A stretch of DNA of 64,000 nucleotides from Methanoculleus sp. (GCF_020696975.1 NZ_JAJGBK010000029.1:124001-188000), one strand, 5' to 3'; numbered from the stretch's first letter, positions 8,243 to 17,146 are shown. Numbers and translations are program-made. The notes: generated by a model not told the origin, from the letters alone.

Positions 8243-8315
8243 GCCAGGGTGGGGTAGTTGGTTATCCTAAGGGACTGTGGATCCCTCGACCCGGGTTCGA
8301 ATCTCGGCCCTGGCC
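8243..8315 (+). tRNA. tRNA-His (anticodon GTG)
   Basis: A cloverleaf can be drawn: acceptor GCCAGGG with CCCTGGC, a T-arm with loop TTCGAAT closed by five pairs, and an anticodon stem AGGGA/TCCCT around loop CTGTGGA with GTG. The discriminator base is C, as expected for tRNA-His. The base before position 1 is T, not the extra G usually encoded at -1. CCA is not encoded. The D-arm has only about three good pairs. Confidence 0.92.
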
Positions 8316-8636
8316 TTCTTATTCTCTCATAAACCGCTTATCGTGATTCTACAGGAGATAATCATCCGGCGTCTAGATTGCCCTGAGCCGGCTATTCCTC
8401 AAGGATGCCTGCCGTTTAACCATCCGACCGGCCTTTAACGACTGCTGAATCTCGACAGGAGTCCCTTACTTTCGTGAACAGATCACCCATTGGCGCCCGA
8501 GTGGGCCCCGGATCCGAACGACTCCGGCTCCGATGATGACAGAGAGTACAATCCCAGGATGTTCAGGATCGAGAGGTTTTATGCACCATCTTTTTTTATA
8601 ATTGTGAGATCCAACCCGCAGGAGTACCGGCGTAAA
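8316..8636. other. Gap before the multi-PAS kinase
   Basis: No gene seen. The right end holds the kinase promoter: a T-rich TATA element TTTTTTTATA at 8591-8600. Upstream in-frame ATGs exist for the kinase frame, but they precede this promoter. Confidence 0.5.
8591..8600 (+). promoter_or_regulatory. TATA element of the multi-PAS kinase
   Basis: TTTTTTTATA lies 37-46 bases before the chosen ATG (8637). It places the transcript start between it and the ATG and rules out the upstream in-frame starts. Confidence 0.5.
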
Positions 8637-11228
8637 ATGAATCCACCCCAATGCTCCTCGTCAGAATTGCTCTCAGCATCGGTCATTCTTGATGCGCTCG
8701 TCGAGGGAGTGCTCCTCATCGATCAGAAAGGCCGGGTGGGCTGGATCAACCGCCCGCTTGAACGCCTTCTCGGCGTCGACCGGAATACCCTCCACGACAG
8801 CGATGCGGATAGGTTCGTGCGCCGGCACCTTGGATTGTGCATCATGGAAGAGGAGTGCACGGAGAAGATAGCGGCCTCGCTCTCCGCGCAGGCCGAGAGC
8901 ATCGATATTACCTGCACGCTCCTGTCACCGGACGGCCGGGAGCGCCGGGTCATCGTCTCAACCATCCCCGTCGAGGACGAACCGTTCCGGGGCATGCACC
9001 TCGTCCGGTTCCAGGAGACCACCCGGCAGAAGCAGGCGGAAGATGCCCTCCGGGAGAGCAAAGAGAGATACCAGCAGGTCTTCGCATCGATGGGAATGGG
9101 CTTTGCGCTCAACGAGATGGTCTACGACAGCGGGGGGCGGCCCGTCGACTATCTCGTCCTCGACGTCGATCCTGCCTATGAGCGTGCTATGGGATCGCGC
9201 CGCGATCGGATCGTGGGCCGGAGGTTCACCGAGATCTACCCGGGCACCGAGCCGCTCTGGCTTGAACGCTACGACAGGGCCCTTCGCACACAAAAGCCGG
9301 TGCGGTTTGAGGAATACAACCCGAAGTCCGGCCGGTGGCACGGTATCGATGCCTATCCGATGCGGGAGAAGAACCGGTTCGCGGTCATCTTCACCGACAT
9401 CACCGAATGGAAGCGGGCCGAAGAGACGTTGCAGGAGAGCGAAGAGAAGTACCGCACCCTCTTTGAGAGTGCAAGCGACGCTTTCCTCATCCACGACCTC
9501 GACGGAAGATTCCTTGACGTGAACCAGGCAGCGATCGAGCGCCTCGGCTACTCGCGGGAAGAACTGCTGACGATGAACCTCGCGGAGATTGTCCCGCCGG
9601 AGTTTGCCGCTCTCGTGCCCGACCGTATCAGGAAGGTCGCAGAGATCGGCCACATGGTCTTCGAGTCAGCCCATCTCACCCGCGACGGGAGGCGCATTCC
9701 GATAGAAGCCTCGTCACGGGTCTTTCCATACCGGGGAAAAACGGCTATCCTCGCCATCTCGCGGGACATCACGCGCCGGAAGCGGGCAGAAGAGAATCTG
9801 CACCATCAGGCGGAGATGTTCCAGCGGCTTGTCGATACAATACCGGTCATGATCGCCATCTTCGACCCGGAGTTGCGGCAGTTCCGGTTCAACCGGGCGC
9901 TCCGCGAGATCCTGGGCTGGACGGAGGAAGATGCTGCCGGCCGTGACTTCATGACCATGGTCTACCCTGACCCGGACTACCGGGCAAAGGTTGCAGAGTT
10001 TATGCAGTCGCTTGAACCCGGATGGCGGGAGTGGAGAGCGACGGCAAAAGACGGCAGCATCGTCGAGAGTTCCTGGGCGAATATCAGCCTCTCGGATAAC
10101 ACCTTTATTGGCGTCGGCATCGATCTCCGGGAGCAGAAACGGGCGGAAGAAACGCTTCTGGCGAGCGAGAAACGCTTTCGGCTGCTCACCGAGAACGCCT
10201 CGGATATCGTCCTCATCTTTGATGCAGAAGGGAAGATATCGTATGCGAGCCCTTCGGTGAGATCGGTCGGCGGGTACGCGCCAAAAGACCTCATCGGGAG
10301 GCGCATCCTCGATATGGTCCATCCCGGGGATCTGCCGCGGGTCCAGCACGCGCTGCGGCATGCTCTCGCCCGGCCCGGGGAGAGGACTTTCCTTCAAGTC
10401 CGGGTTCGGCACCGATCGGGAGACTGGCTGTATCTCGATGCGACCGGCATCAATCTCCTGGGCGAGCCGACCATCCGCGGCCACCTGGTAAACGCACGCG
10501 ATGTCACCGAGAGGAAGCGGTCGGAGGAAGCCCTCAGGCGCCGGACAGATGACCTCGTCCGGAAGAGCAAGGACCTTGAAGCAGCCCGGGACGAGGCGAA
10601 TATCTACCTTGACATCATGACCCATGATGTGCGGAACGCGAACAACGTCTCGAGCATGTACGCCGACCTCCTGACGGACCTCGCCGACGGCGACCTGAAG
10701 ACTTATGCGGAGAAACTCCACGCCAGTATCGATCGGAGCACCGAGATCCTCAAGAACGTAGCCACCATCCGCCGGGCTCACGAGGAGACGGGTCTCGTGC
10801 CGGTGAACCTCAACGCGGTCATCAGGGAAGAGATAGCAACCTTCCCCGATGTGGCAATCCGATACATCGACCCGGAGATCAGCGTGCTGGCGGACGGTCT
10901 CCTCCCTACGGTCTTTGCCAACCTCATCGGCAACGCTGTCAAGCATGGCGGACCACAGGTCGAGATCACCGTCCGGGTCGAGGAATGCGATGGTGAGGTG
11001 CTTGTCTCGGTCGAAGACACCGGTCCGGGCATTCCCGACGAGGTGAAACGAAAACTCTTCACCCGGTTTGAACGGGGCATGGCACGGGGGAGAGGCCAGG
11101 GGCTCGGGCTCTTCATCGTCCGCACCTTAGTCGAGCGCTATGGTGGGCATATCCGGGTCGAGGATCGGATAGAAGGCATGCCGGAGGAAGGGGCGGCCTT
11201 CCGGTTCACGCTCAGAAAAGTCGGGTAG
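8637..11228 (+). CDS. Multi-PAS sensor histidine kinase, cytoplasmic
   Basis: An 863-residue kinase without membrane segments. Five PAS-like units can be placed: about residues 10-110 (VEGVLLIDQKGRVGWINR), 143-260, 270-385 (DAFLIHDLDGRFLDVN), 394-505 (FDPELRQFRFNRALREILG) and 512-630 (DIVLIFDAEGKISYASPS). The dimerisation helix near 658 reads DIMTHDVRNANNV, with His as the likely phosphorylation site. The ATPase domain has an N-box (LIGNAVKHGG, about 758), DTGPGIPDE and GQGLGLFIV. The start follows a TATA element and a distant GGAG. No response regulator is adjacent; the signal sensed is unknown. Confidence 0.9.
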   Translation: MNPPQCSSSELLSASVILDALVEGVLLIDQKGRVGWINRPLERLLGVDRNTLHDSDADRFVRRHLGLCIMEEECTEKIAASLSAQAESIDITCTLLSPDGRERRVIVSTIPVEDEPFRGMHLVRFQETTRQKQAEDALRESKERYQQVFASMGMGFALNEMVYDSGGRPVDYLVLDVDPAYERAMGSRRDRIVGRRFTEIYPGTEPLWLERYDRALRTQKPVRFEEYNPKSGRWHGIDAYPMREKNRFAVIFTDITEWKRAEETLQESEEKYRTLFESASDAFLIHDLDGRFLDVNQAAIERLGYSREELLTMNLAEIVPPEFAALVPDRIRKVAEIGHMVFESAHLTRDGRRIPIEASSRVFPYRGKTAILAISRDITRRKRAEENLHHQAEMFQRLVDTIPVMIAIFDPELRQFRFNRALREILGWTEEDAAGRDFMTMVYPDPDYRAKVAEFMQSLEPGWREWRATAKDGSIVESSWANISLSDNTFIGVGIDLREQKRAEETLLASEKRFRLLTENASDIVLIFDAEGKISYASPSVRSVGGYAPKDLIGRRILDMVHPGDLPRVQHALRHALARPGERTFLQVRVRHRSGDWLYLDATGINLLGEPTIRGHLVNARDVTERKRSEEALRRRTDDLVRKSKDLEAARDEANIYLDIMTHDVRNANNVSSMYADLLTDLADGDLKTYAEKLHASIDRSTEILKNVATIRRAHEETGLVPVNLNAVIREEIATFPDVAIRYIDPEISVLADGLLPTVFANLIGNAVKHGGPQVEITVRVEECDGEVLVSVEDTGPGIPDEVKRKLFTRFERGMARGRGQGLGLFIVRTLVERYGGHIRVEDRIEGMPEEGAAFRFTLRKVG

Positions 11229-11507
11229 CGTCGGTGCTGCAGAAGAGGTGCAGCACTCCCCTTTCATTCAGCCTGCGCATCCTCTCGTTCTCCCCCATGG
11301 CCGCGCAGGTGCCGGTTGCCCCTCCCCATGACCTCTCCCGTCAACATCACAGAGCAGCCGGGCAACCGCGACAGGGCGGGGAGGCGACCGGCCCATCCTG
11401 AAGTTCTCCGTTGTCTCCGTATCGACAACGAGGCAATCTCCAGGGGGCACCGGTACTGTGATGCGGAAAATCCCGCCCGATAGCACGGGGCAGTCCACCC
11501 ATACGAC

Positions 11508-11930
11508 CTACGCGATCCGCGTTCCTGCTGCCTCGAGGCGGGGGGTCTGGTCGTAGATCTCTTCGACCGTGAGGACGACGGCTGCCATCCCTTCTATGCG
11601 GGCCGCGAACTCATCGCTGTGTCCGCCCCAGACGCTCCTGTCAAGCGCCGCTGTCACGTCGTCGTCCCTGTGGATCACGACCCTCCCCTTCACCTTGTAC
11701 GCTGTAAACGGTGGAGTCCATTCCCAGACACAGAGCGACGCGACAGGGTGCCGCGTGAGGTTCTCGTAGGTCTGCATGAAGTAGAGCTCGCCCCAGACGA
11801 GGGTCTCGAGATCCCTGACCATAACCGACTTGGCTGCAACATTGGGCATCCCGTCGGCTCCGACAGTCGCGACGGGGACCGAATGCCAGTCTTTGAGGAG
11901 CGCAACGAGGGTATCGGGCATTACCACCAT
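11508..11930 (-). CDS. FMN-binding split-barrel (pyridoxamine 5'-phosphate oxidase-like) protein
   Basis: A 140-residue protein of the PNPOx-like split-barrel family. It has the characteristic opening LVALLKDWHSVPVATVGADG, NVAAKSVMVRD, ELYFMQTYENLTRHPVASLCVW and KGRVVIH. Such proteins bind FMN or F420 and act as small reductases, many uncharacterised. The start could be the ATG at 11930 or the one three codons in (11921), which has GGTGGT just before it. It is flanked by genes in other orientations, so it is likely monocistronic. Confidence 0.8.
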   Translation of the reverse strand: MVVMPDTLVALLKDWHSVPVATVGADGMPNVAAKSVMVRDLETLVWGELYFMQTYENLTRHPVASLCVWEWTPPFTAYKVKGRVVIHRDDDVTAALDRSVWGGHSDEFAARIEGMAAVVLTVEEIYDQTPRLEAAGTRIA

Positions 11931-12166
11931 GGATCATCACACCGGAAACGGCCGCGCCCTGACAATGCCAGGACCGCGGGCAATCCCGGCCCTGTCTCAC
12001 GGGCATGCTCATAGGTATTCCGGTGCAGCACTCCGCTATCGCTCTGAGGAAACCCCCTCATGGCAGCCCGCAGCCGCAGCCTGAGAATACCTCCAACATT
12101 TTCCCCGGGATCCAGGTCGCCGGCGGCAAGACTTATGTATACCTGGACCGTGCAGGGCGTGGCACC

Positions 12167-13555
12167 ATGGCCGGCAAAGACGGGACTATCGTCCCCCCAC
12201 CCCCACGCGGGCGGGAGGCCCTCGCGTGGATGGGGCCCGCGATCATATGGATGATCTCCGCCATCGCGACCGGGGAACTCCTCTTCACCCCGCGGATCGC
12301 CTCACTCTATGGCTACTCCGTCCTCTGGACGCTCATCCTTGCGATATTCTTAAAGACGGTGCTCTCGATCGAGATCGGGCGCTACGCGGTCGTGACGGGC
12401 GGTTCGCTCCTCCAGGGGATCAAGAACCTCCCCGGGCCGGCGAACTGGGGCATCTGGGTCATCGTGATCCCCCAGTTCCTCGTCGCAGCCGCGACCATCA
12501 CCGGGATGGCGGGCTCCGCGAGTTCCGCCATCATACTTGTCCTACCCGGGAGTTTCACAGCATGGGCGGCGATTGTCCTTCTCGTCTCGCTCGCTCTTGT
12601 CTTCTTTGGGAGGTACCAGGGCGTAGAACGCGCATCCATTGTGATGGCACTCGCCATCATCATCGCCCTGGTGACCACCGCGGGTTTCGTCTTCCCCGGC
12701 ATCGTGCCGCTCGCCGCCGGCCTCGTGCCGACCCTCCCGCCCGACGTCGTCTTCGCCGAACTCCTCCCCTGGCTCGGGTTCGTGATGTCCGGTGCCGCGG
12801 GCCTCATCTGGTACTCCTACTGGCTCACGGCCCGGGGCTACGGCGCCGCCTACTACACGGTGCACAGGCAGGGTGGGGAAGAGAGGGTCATCGAGGAGGA
12901 AGACCTGCCGGATATCACGCACCTCTCCCGGGGCGAGAAGGAGGAGATGCGGGGCTGGCTCCGGCTCATGGCCATATCGACGACCATCGCCGCGGCCATC
13001 GTCCTCCTCCTGCTCATCGCCCTCCTCATCCTGGGGACCGAACTCCTCCGGCCGGAGGGCCTTCTCCCGGAGGGGCCGGAAGTGACCGCAGTCCTCTCGG
13101 TCCTCCTCGGGGAGGTCTGGGGGCCGCCGGGAGCCTGGCTGATGATCCTCGCTGCGTTCTTCGCCTTCTGGAGCACCCTCGTCGCCAACCTGGACGGCTG
13201 GACCAGGATGCTCGGCCAGGGGTCGATCTTCATCGCCCGGCAGATGAGGGCAACGGGGCGCTGGGTCTCGATGCGGTTCTATCGCTACATCTACCTGATC
13301 GGGCTGATGGGCATCCTGCCGCTCATCTTCGTCCTGGTGCGGCTCGAACCGGTGACCGCCCTCGCCATAGCCGGGATCATCGAGGCGATCCAGATCCCGG
13401 CGGTAGCCTTCATGACGATCTACCTGAACCGGCGGACGCTCCCGGCCGAGTTCCGGCCATCCCTCTTCGTCGCCGCCCTGACGTTTGCCGTGGGCGTATT
13501 CTTTGCGGCCTTCTCGGTCTACTACATCTACATCGAGGTCCTGGGATTGGCGTGA
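12167..13555 (+). CDS. Nramp-related divalent metal transporter
   Basis: A 462-residue membrane protein with about eleven hydrophobic segments, starting GREALAWMGPAIIWMISAIATGELLF, which resembles TM1 of the Nramp family. The classical TM1 DPGN and TM6 MPHN metal-binding motifs are not present (the TM1 equivalent is ISAIATGEL and the TM6 equivalent GLIWYSYW), placing it in a divergent Nramp-related group whose substrate is uncertain. A hydrophilic loop of about 40 residues (EERVIEEEDLPDITHLSRGE) interrupts the middle. The ATG at 12167 matches homology; a TATA-like ACTTATGTAT lies about 30 bases upstream. Confidence 0.8.
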   Translation: MAGKDGTIVPPPPRGREALAWMGPAIIWMISAIATGELLFTPRIASLYGYSVLWTLILAIFLKTVLSIEIGRYAVVTGGSLLQGIKNLPGPANWGIWVIVIPQFLVAAATITGMAGSASSAIILVLPGSFTAWAAIVLLVSLALVFFGRYQGVERASIVMALAIIIALVTTAGFVFPGIVPLAAGLVPTLPPDVVFAELLPWLGFVMSGAAGLIWYSYWLTARGYGAAYYTVHRQGGEERVIEEEDLPDITHLSRGEKEEMRGWLRLMAISTTIAAAIVLLLLIALLILGTELLRPEGLLPEGPEVTAVLSVLLGEVWGPPGAWLMILAAFFAFWSTLVANLDGWTRMLGQGSIFIARQMRATGRWVSMRFYRYIYLIGLMGILPLIFVLVRLEPVTALAIAGIIEAIQIPAVAFMTIYLNRRTLPAEFRPSLFVAALTFAVGVFFAAFSVYYIYIEVLGLA

Positions 13556-13637
13556 GTGAACCCGCGCTCACCGGTGCGGCACATTCATTATGCCCATGGG
13601 AGAGAGGGTGCGCCCCGGAGAGGGGGAAGGTGATAGG

Positions 13638-13901
13638 ATGAAACTCGACCTGAAAGCGTTCGCCCTTGCGGGCGGGCTGTTCTGGGGGATTGGGATCTTT
13701 AGCCTGACCTGGTGGCTGCTTCTCACGCGGGACACCCATGGAAGGGGCAGCCGATACGGGAAACTCATCAGGCGGATATACCCCGGTTACCGCGTCAGCC
13801 CGAAAGGGAGCGTCATCGGACTACTCTGGGGGTTCATCGACGGACTTGGCGCAGCAGCCATCTTCGGGCTGCTCTACAATACGCTCGCAAAAGAGAAGTG
13901 A
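13638..13901 (+). CDS. Small two-helix membrane protein, holin-like family
   Basis: An 87-residue protein with two hydrophobic segments (ALAGGLFWGIGIFSLTWWLLL and VIGLLWGFIDGLGAAAIFGLL) joined by a basic loop containing YPGYRVSPKGS. Small proteins with this pattern in methanogens are often labelled bacteriophage holin; no phage genes are nearby and a lytic role is doubtful. The ATG at 13638 follows AAGGTGAT. It begins 82 bases after the transporter and may be co-transcribed with it. Confidence 0.72.
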   Translation: MKLDLKAFALAGGLFWGIGIFSLTWWLLLTRDTHGRGSRYGKLIRRIYPGYRVSPKGSVIGLLWGFIDGLGAAAIFGLLYNTLAKEK

Positions 13902-13926
13902 ACCGGGGGGTGCAGGCGCAGATACG

Positions 13927-13935
13927 CTTTAAATA
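13927..13935 (+). promoter_or_regulatory. TATA element of the LLM oxidoreductase
   Basis: CTTTAAATA, a near-consensus archaeal TATA box. It predicts a transcript start at about 13957-13960, exactly where the inverted repeat begins. Confidence 0.65.
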
Positions 13936-13956
13936 CCCAGAGATCCAGTCTGCCCA

Positions 13957-13979
13957 CCGGTTCGCAGGAGACGAACCGG
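13957..13979. promoter_or_regulatory. Perfect inverted repeat over the predicted transcript start of the LLM oxidoreductase
   Basis: CCGGTTCG-caggaga-CGAACCGG is an eight-base perfect inverted repeat with a seven-base spacer, located 22 bases after the TATA box and 16 bases before the ATG. It may be an operator overlapping the start of transcription, or a 5'-end hairpin. Its GTTCG/CGAAC core recalls the fprA operator at 40794-40829. Confidence 0.6.
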
Positions 13980-13995
13980 CACGGAGGCGGCATCG

Positions 13996-14970
13996 ATGGC
14001 AGAATCAACGGTGACGGTCGGCTACCACGCATCGCACGAGCAGTTTCCTCCCGGGGTGCTTCTAAACCTTGCAAGGAGCGCTGAGAGGGCCGGGTTTCGG
14101 GGCATACTCTCTTCAGACCACTTCAACCCCTGGACCCCCGCCCAGGGGGAGAGCGGGTTCGCGTGGTCGTGGCTCGGCGCGGCGCTCCAGGCGACAGCGC
14201 TTCCGGCCGGGGTGGTCTGCACGCCGGGCTACCGCTACCACCCGGCGATCCTCGCCCAGGCGGCGGCGACGCTCGCGGAGATGTTTCCCGGCAGGCTCTT
14301 CGTCGCCGTCGGGACCGGCCAGGCCCTGAACGAGAGCATCACAGGCGAGGTCTGGCCCTCAAAGCCGGAGCGAAACGACCGGCTCCTCGCCGCCGCCACC
14401 ATCATCCGAAGGCTCTGGGCGGGGGAGACAGTCACGGCCGACTTCCCGGTCCGCACAGTCAACACCCGCCTCTACACCCGTCCGGCCGAGCCGCCGCTTC
14501 TTCTCGGCGCCGCCCTGACGTCCGCGACCGCAGAATGGGTCGGCGGATGGGCCGACGGCCTCATCACCGTCGCGATGCCAAAAGACAAACTTGCAGAGGT
14601 TGTCGGGGCGTTCCGGCGCGGGGGAGGGGAGGGCAAGCCGATGTACCTCAAGGTGGACCTCTCCTACGCGCGGGAGGACGATGAGGCTCGAGCCGGCGCA
14701 TGGGACCAATGGCGGGCGAACATCTTCCCGGCAGCTGTGCTCGAGACCCTCCGGGAGCCGGGAGAGTTCGAGGCCATGGGGGAGTTCGTTGAGCCTGAGA
14801 AGGTCTGCGAGAAGATCCGCGTCTCGGCGGATCTGCAGGAGCACGTCCGATGGCTCAAAGACGACATCGATCTCGGCTTTTCGCACCTCTATCTCCACAA
14901 CGTGAACCGGGGACAGGAGGAGTTTATCGAGGACTTCGGGCGCGAGGTCCTCCCGGAGGTAGCAGGGTGA
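13996..14970 (+). CDS. LLM-class flavin-dependent oxidoreductase
   Basis: A 324-residue TIM-barrel enzyme of the luciferase-like monooxygenase / F420-dependent reductase superfamily. The line VGYHASHEQFPPGVLL, SSDHFNPW, GFAWSWLGAALQAT and the ATLAEMFPGRLFVAVGTGQALNE region are typical, and closest to a subgroup described as probably FMN- rather than F420-using. GGAGG lies eight bases before the ATG. The substrate is unknown. The conspicuous inverted repeat at the promoter suggests dedicated regulation. Confidence 0.85.
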   Translation: MAESTVTVGYHASHEQFPPGVLLNLARSAERAGFRGILSSDHFNPWTPAQGESGFAWSWLGAALQATALPAGVVCTPGYRYHPAILAQAAATLAEMFPGRLFVAVGTGQALNESITGEVWPSKPERNDRLLAAATIIRRLWAGETVTADFPVRTVNTRLYTRPAEPPLLLGAALTSATAEWVGGWADGLITVAMPKDKLAEVVGAFRRGGGEGKPMYLKVDLSYAREDDEARAGAWDQWRANIFPAAVLETLREPGEFEAMGEFVEPEKVCEKIRVSADLQEHVRWLKDDIDLGFSHLYLHNVNRGQEEFIEDFGREVLPEVAG

Positions 14971-15046
14971 CCGTTCACGGAAGGACAACTGCAGACCCCG
15001 AGCGATAGCGCTACGCATAACAATCCCGGGTGCCATATCGCTCTTT

Positions 15047-16360
15047 ATGAACGGAAGGATTAGCGGCCTGCCCCTTCTCGCAGGCCTCATCGTGATCGGC
15101 TGCATCGCTGCCGGGTGCACCGATACGCCGCAAACAACAACTACCGGCCCCACTTCACCTCCCGGGGGGAATGAGCCGATGAATAGCCAGACAGCAGCAG
15201 AAGTCACCGGCAACGTCTCGGCGGGGAACAACCGGTTCGCGGCCGACCTCTACCGGCACCTCGCAAGCGACCCGGGAGCCGCGGGCAAAAACATCTTCTT
15301 CTCGCCCTACAGCATCTCCTCGGCCCTGGCAATCACCCACGAAGGCGCCCGCGGCACAACCGCCGATGAGATCAGTGCGGTCCTCCACCTCCCGGAGAAC
15401 ATGAGCCTCCTGAGAGCCGGGTTTGCCGGGCTTGACGCCAGCCTGAACAGCGGGGACCAGAACTACACCCTCCGAACCGCAAACGCTCTCTGGGCAGAGG
15501 AGACCTACCCGTTCCTCCCGGAGTACATCGACGTGGCCGGACGGTGGTACGGGGCGAACGTAACAAACCTTGACTTCGTCAACGACTCTGAGGGATCGCG
15601 GCAGACGATCAACCGCTGGGTGGAAGAGAAGACCGAGGATAAGATCCGCGATCTCCTCCCCTCCGGCACGATCGATCCCCTGACCCGGCTCGTGATCACG
15701 AACGCGATCTACTTCAAGGGTACCTGGGCCATGCAGTTCGACCCCGAAGAGACGACGGAGGAAGAGTTCCGGGTTGCTCCGGGCGAAGCAGTGCAGGTCC
15801 CGATGATGCACCGGACCGATGAGGACGCGATCTATGGATACGCGGAGACTGACAGTCTCCAGGTGCTCAGGATGCCGTATGCGCACGCTGACGGAGCCGG
15901 ACTCTCGATGCTCGTCCTTCTTCCGCGGGAAGAGAACCTGACGGCGGCGGAGGAGGCTCTCGACGCCGGGACGCTCACGGATATCCGGGATTCACTGACC
16001 GACCGGCGCGTCAGGGTCGTCTTCCCGAAGTTCACGCTTGAGACGACGTACAGCCTCCCGCAGGCACTTGCGGCGATGGGGATGCCGACGGCGTTCTCTG
16101 ATGCCGCCAACTTCTCGGGGATGGATGGGACAGAGGATCTCTTCATCAGCGACGTCGTCCATAAGGCGTTTGTGGACGTGAACGAAGAGGGCACCGAGGC
16201 CGCGGCGGCGACCGGCGTCGTCATGAACCTGGCGAGCGCACCCCTTGAGGACAGAACGCCCGTCTTCCGGGCTGACCACCCGTTCGTCTTCCTCATCGTC
16301 GAGGAGGATTCCGGGACGATCCTCTTTGCAGGGAGGGTCGTAAACCCGGAGGGGCAGTAA
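15047..16360 (+). CDS. Serpin-family protease inhibitor, predicted lipoprotein
   Basis: A 437-residue serpin. The N terminus is a lipoprotein-type signal (LIVIGCIAAGC, modified Cys near residue 23) followed by a Thr/Pro-rich linker, so it should be tethered outside the membrane. The serpin domain begins near residue 60 (NNRFAADLYRHLA), with FFSPYSISSALAITHEGARG, NAIYFKGTW and the hinge EEGTEAAAATGVV before the reactive loop, then HPFVFLIVEEDSGTILFAGRV. The Ala-rich hinge is that of inhibitory serpins. The target protease cannot be read from sequence. It is convergent with the downstream TrmB-like gene. Confidence 0.93.
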   Translation: MNGRISGLPLLAGLIVIGCIAAGCTDTPQTTTTGPTSPPGGNEPMNSQTAAEVTGNVSAGNNRFAADLYRHLASDPGAAGKNIFFSPYSISSALAITHEGARGTTADEISAVLHLPENMSLLRAGFAGLDASLNSGDQNYTLRTANALWAEETYPFLPEYIDVAGRWYGANVTNLDFVNDSEGSRQTINRWVEEKTEDKIRDLLPSGTIDPLTRLVITNAIYFKGTWAMQFDPEETTEEEFRVAPGEAVQVPMMHRTDEDAIYGYAETDSLQVLRMPYAHADGAGLSMLVLLPREENLTAAEEALDAGTLTDIRDSLTDRRVRVVFPKFTLETTYSLPQALAAMGMPTAFSDAANFSGMDGTEDLFISDVVHKAFVDVNEEGTEAAAATGVVMNLASAPLEDRTPVFRADHPFVFLIVEEDSGTILFAGRVVNPEGQ

Positions 16361-16390
16361 GGAAGGGACCGATCAGGCGGCCCTCCCCCC

Positions 16391-17146
16391 TCATTCCTCC
16401 GCGAGCCTCTCGACGATCGTCTTCTGCAGGTAGCCGATGATCGGCATATCCGAGCCGATCACCGCATACTGCCCGGATCCGGCCGTAGCAATCGCAAAGA
16501 AATCCCGGCCGTCGACCAGGATTGCGCACTCGTCCTTTCTCGCGCCTTCCATCACGGACTCGTTCACCGGCCGGGCATCCATGAGGTCAATGACGGTTCC
16601 TTCCGCCTCGTAGATGGGGAGGTTAATCCCGGCATACTCCTCCTTGTTCCGCACGACCACGTAGAGATCGATCTTCCGCTCGAGGGGTTTGAGGGTCGTG
16701 CAGTACTTCCGGAGAAACCCGGGATTATAGCAGAGGATCACCATGCTCTTCTTCACCCGGCGGAAGAGCGCGGAGATATGGTTCTCGATTGCCCAGCCGC
16801 TCCGGAGGATGAAGAACGAATCCGGGGAAAGGCGCGGTTTGACCGAGAGGCTCTTTAACGCCTCGCGTGTCTCCTCAAGAGACCGGATGTAGTCATCTTT
16901 GAGCCGGTCGAAGACGACATCGATGTCGAGTATGTAGTAGGAGGAGGGAGAGCCTTCCTCAACCGCGATGAACCCACGCCGGGCCAGGTCGTTTAATATC
17001 TCGTAGATCCGTCCCCGGGGCACCCCGCTCACCTCATGGATGTCCCGGGCGGTCGCTTTCTGCAGCCCGACGAGTGTCGAGTAGACGCTTGCCTCGTACT
17101 CGTTCATCCCGACGGCCCGGAGCCCGGGAAGAATCTCAGCAGTCAT
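16391..17146 (-). CDS. TrmB-family transcriptional regulator
   Basis: A 251-residue regulator. Residues 1-75 form the TrmB winged helix (MNEYEASVYSTLVGLQKATARDIHEVSGVPRGRIYEILNDLARRGF), followed by a coiled segment and a C-terminal domain with a phospholipase D-like fold (SGWAIENHISALFRRVKKSMVILCYNPG) seen in other TrmB proteins that bind sugars or unknown ligands. AGAGGTG precedes the ATG at 17144-17146; the long upstream open frame is not supported. The gene is convergent with the serpin gene. Target genes are unknown. Confidence 0.85.
   Translation of the reverse strand: MTAEILPGLRAVGMNEYEASVYSTLVGLQKATARDIHEVSGVPRGRIYEILNDLARRGFIAVEEGSPSSYYILDIDVVFDRLKDDYIRSLEETREALKSLSVKPRLSPDSFFILRSGWAIENHISALFRRVKKSMVILCYNPGFLRKYCTTLKPLERKIDLYVVVRNKEEYAGINLPIYEAEGTVIDLMDARPVNESVMEGARKDECAILVDGRDFFAIATAGSGQYAVIGSDMPIIGYLQKTIVERLAEE

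Noticed and set aside
11268-11498. A 76-codon minus-strand frame in the spacer after the multi-PAS kinase
   Set aside because: Arg/Gly/Pro-rich, no family features, no Shine-Dalgarno or TATA support.
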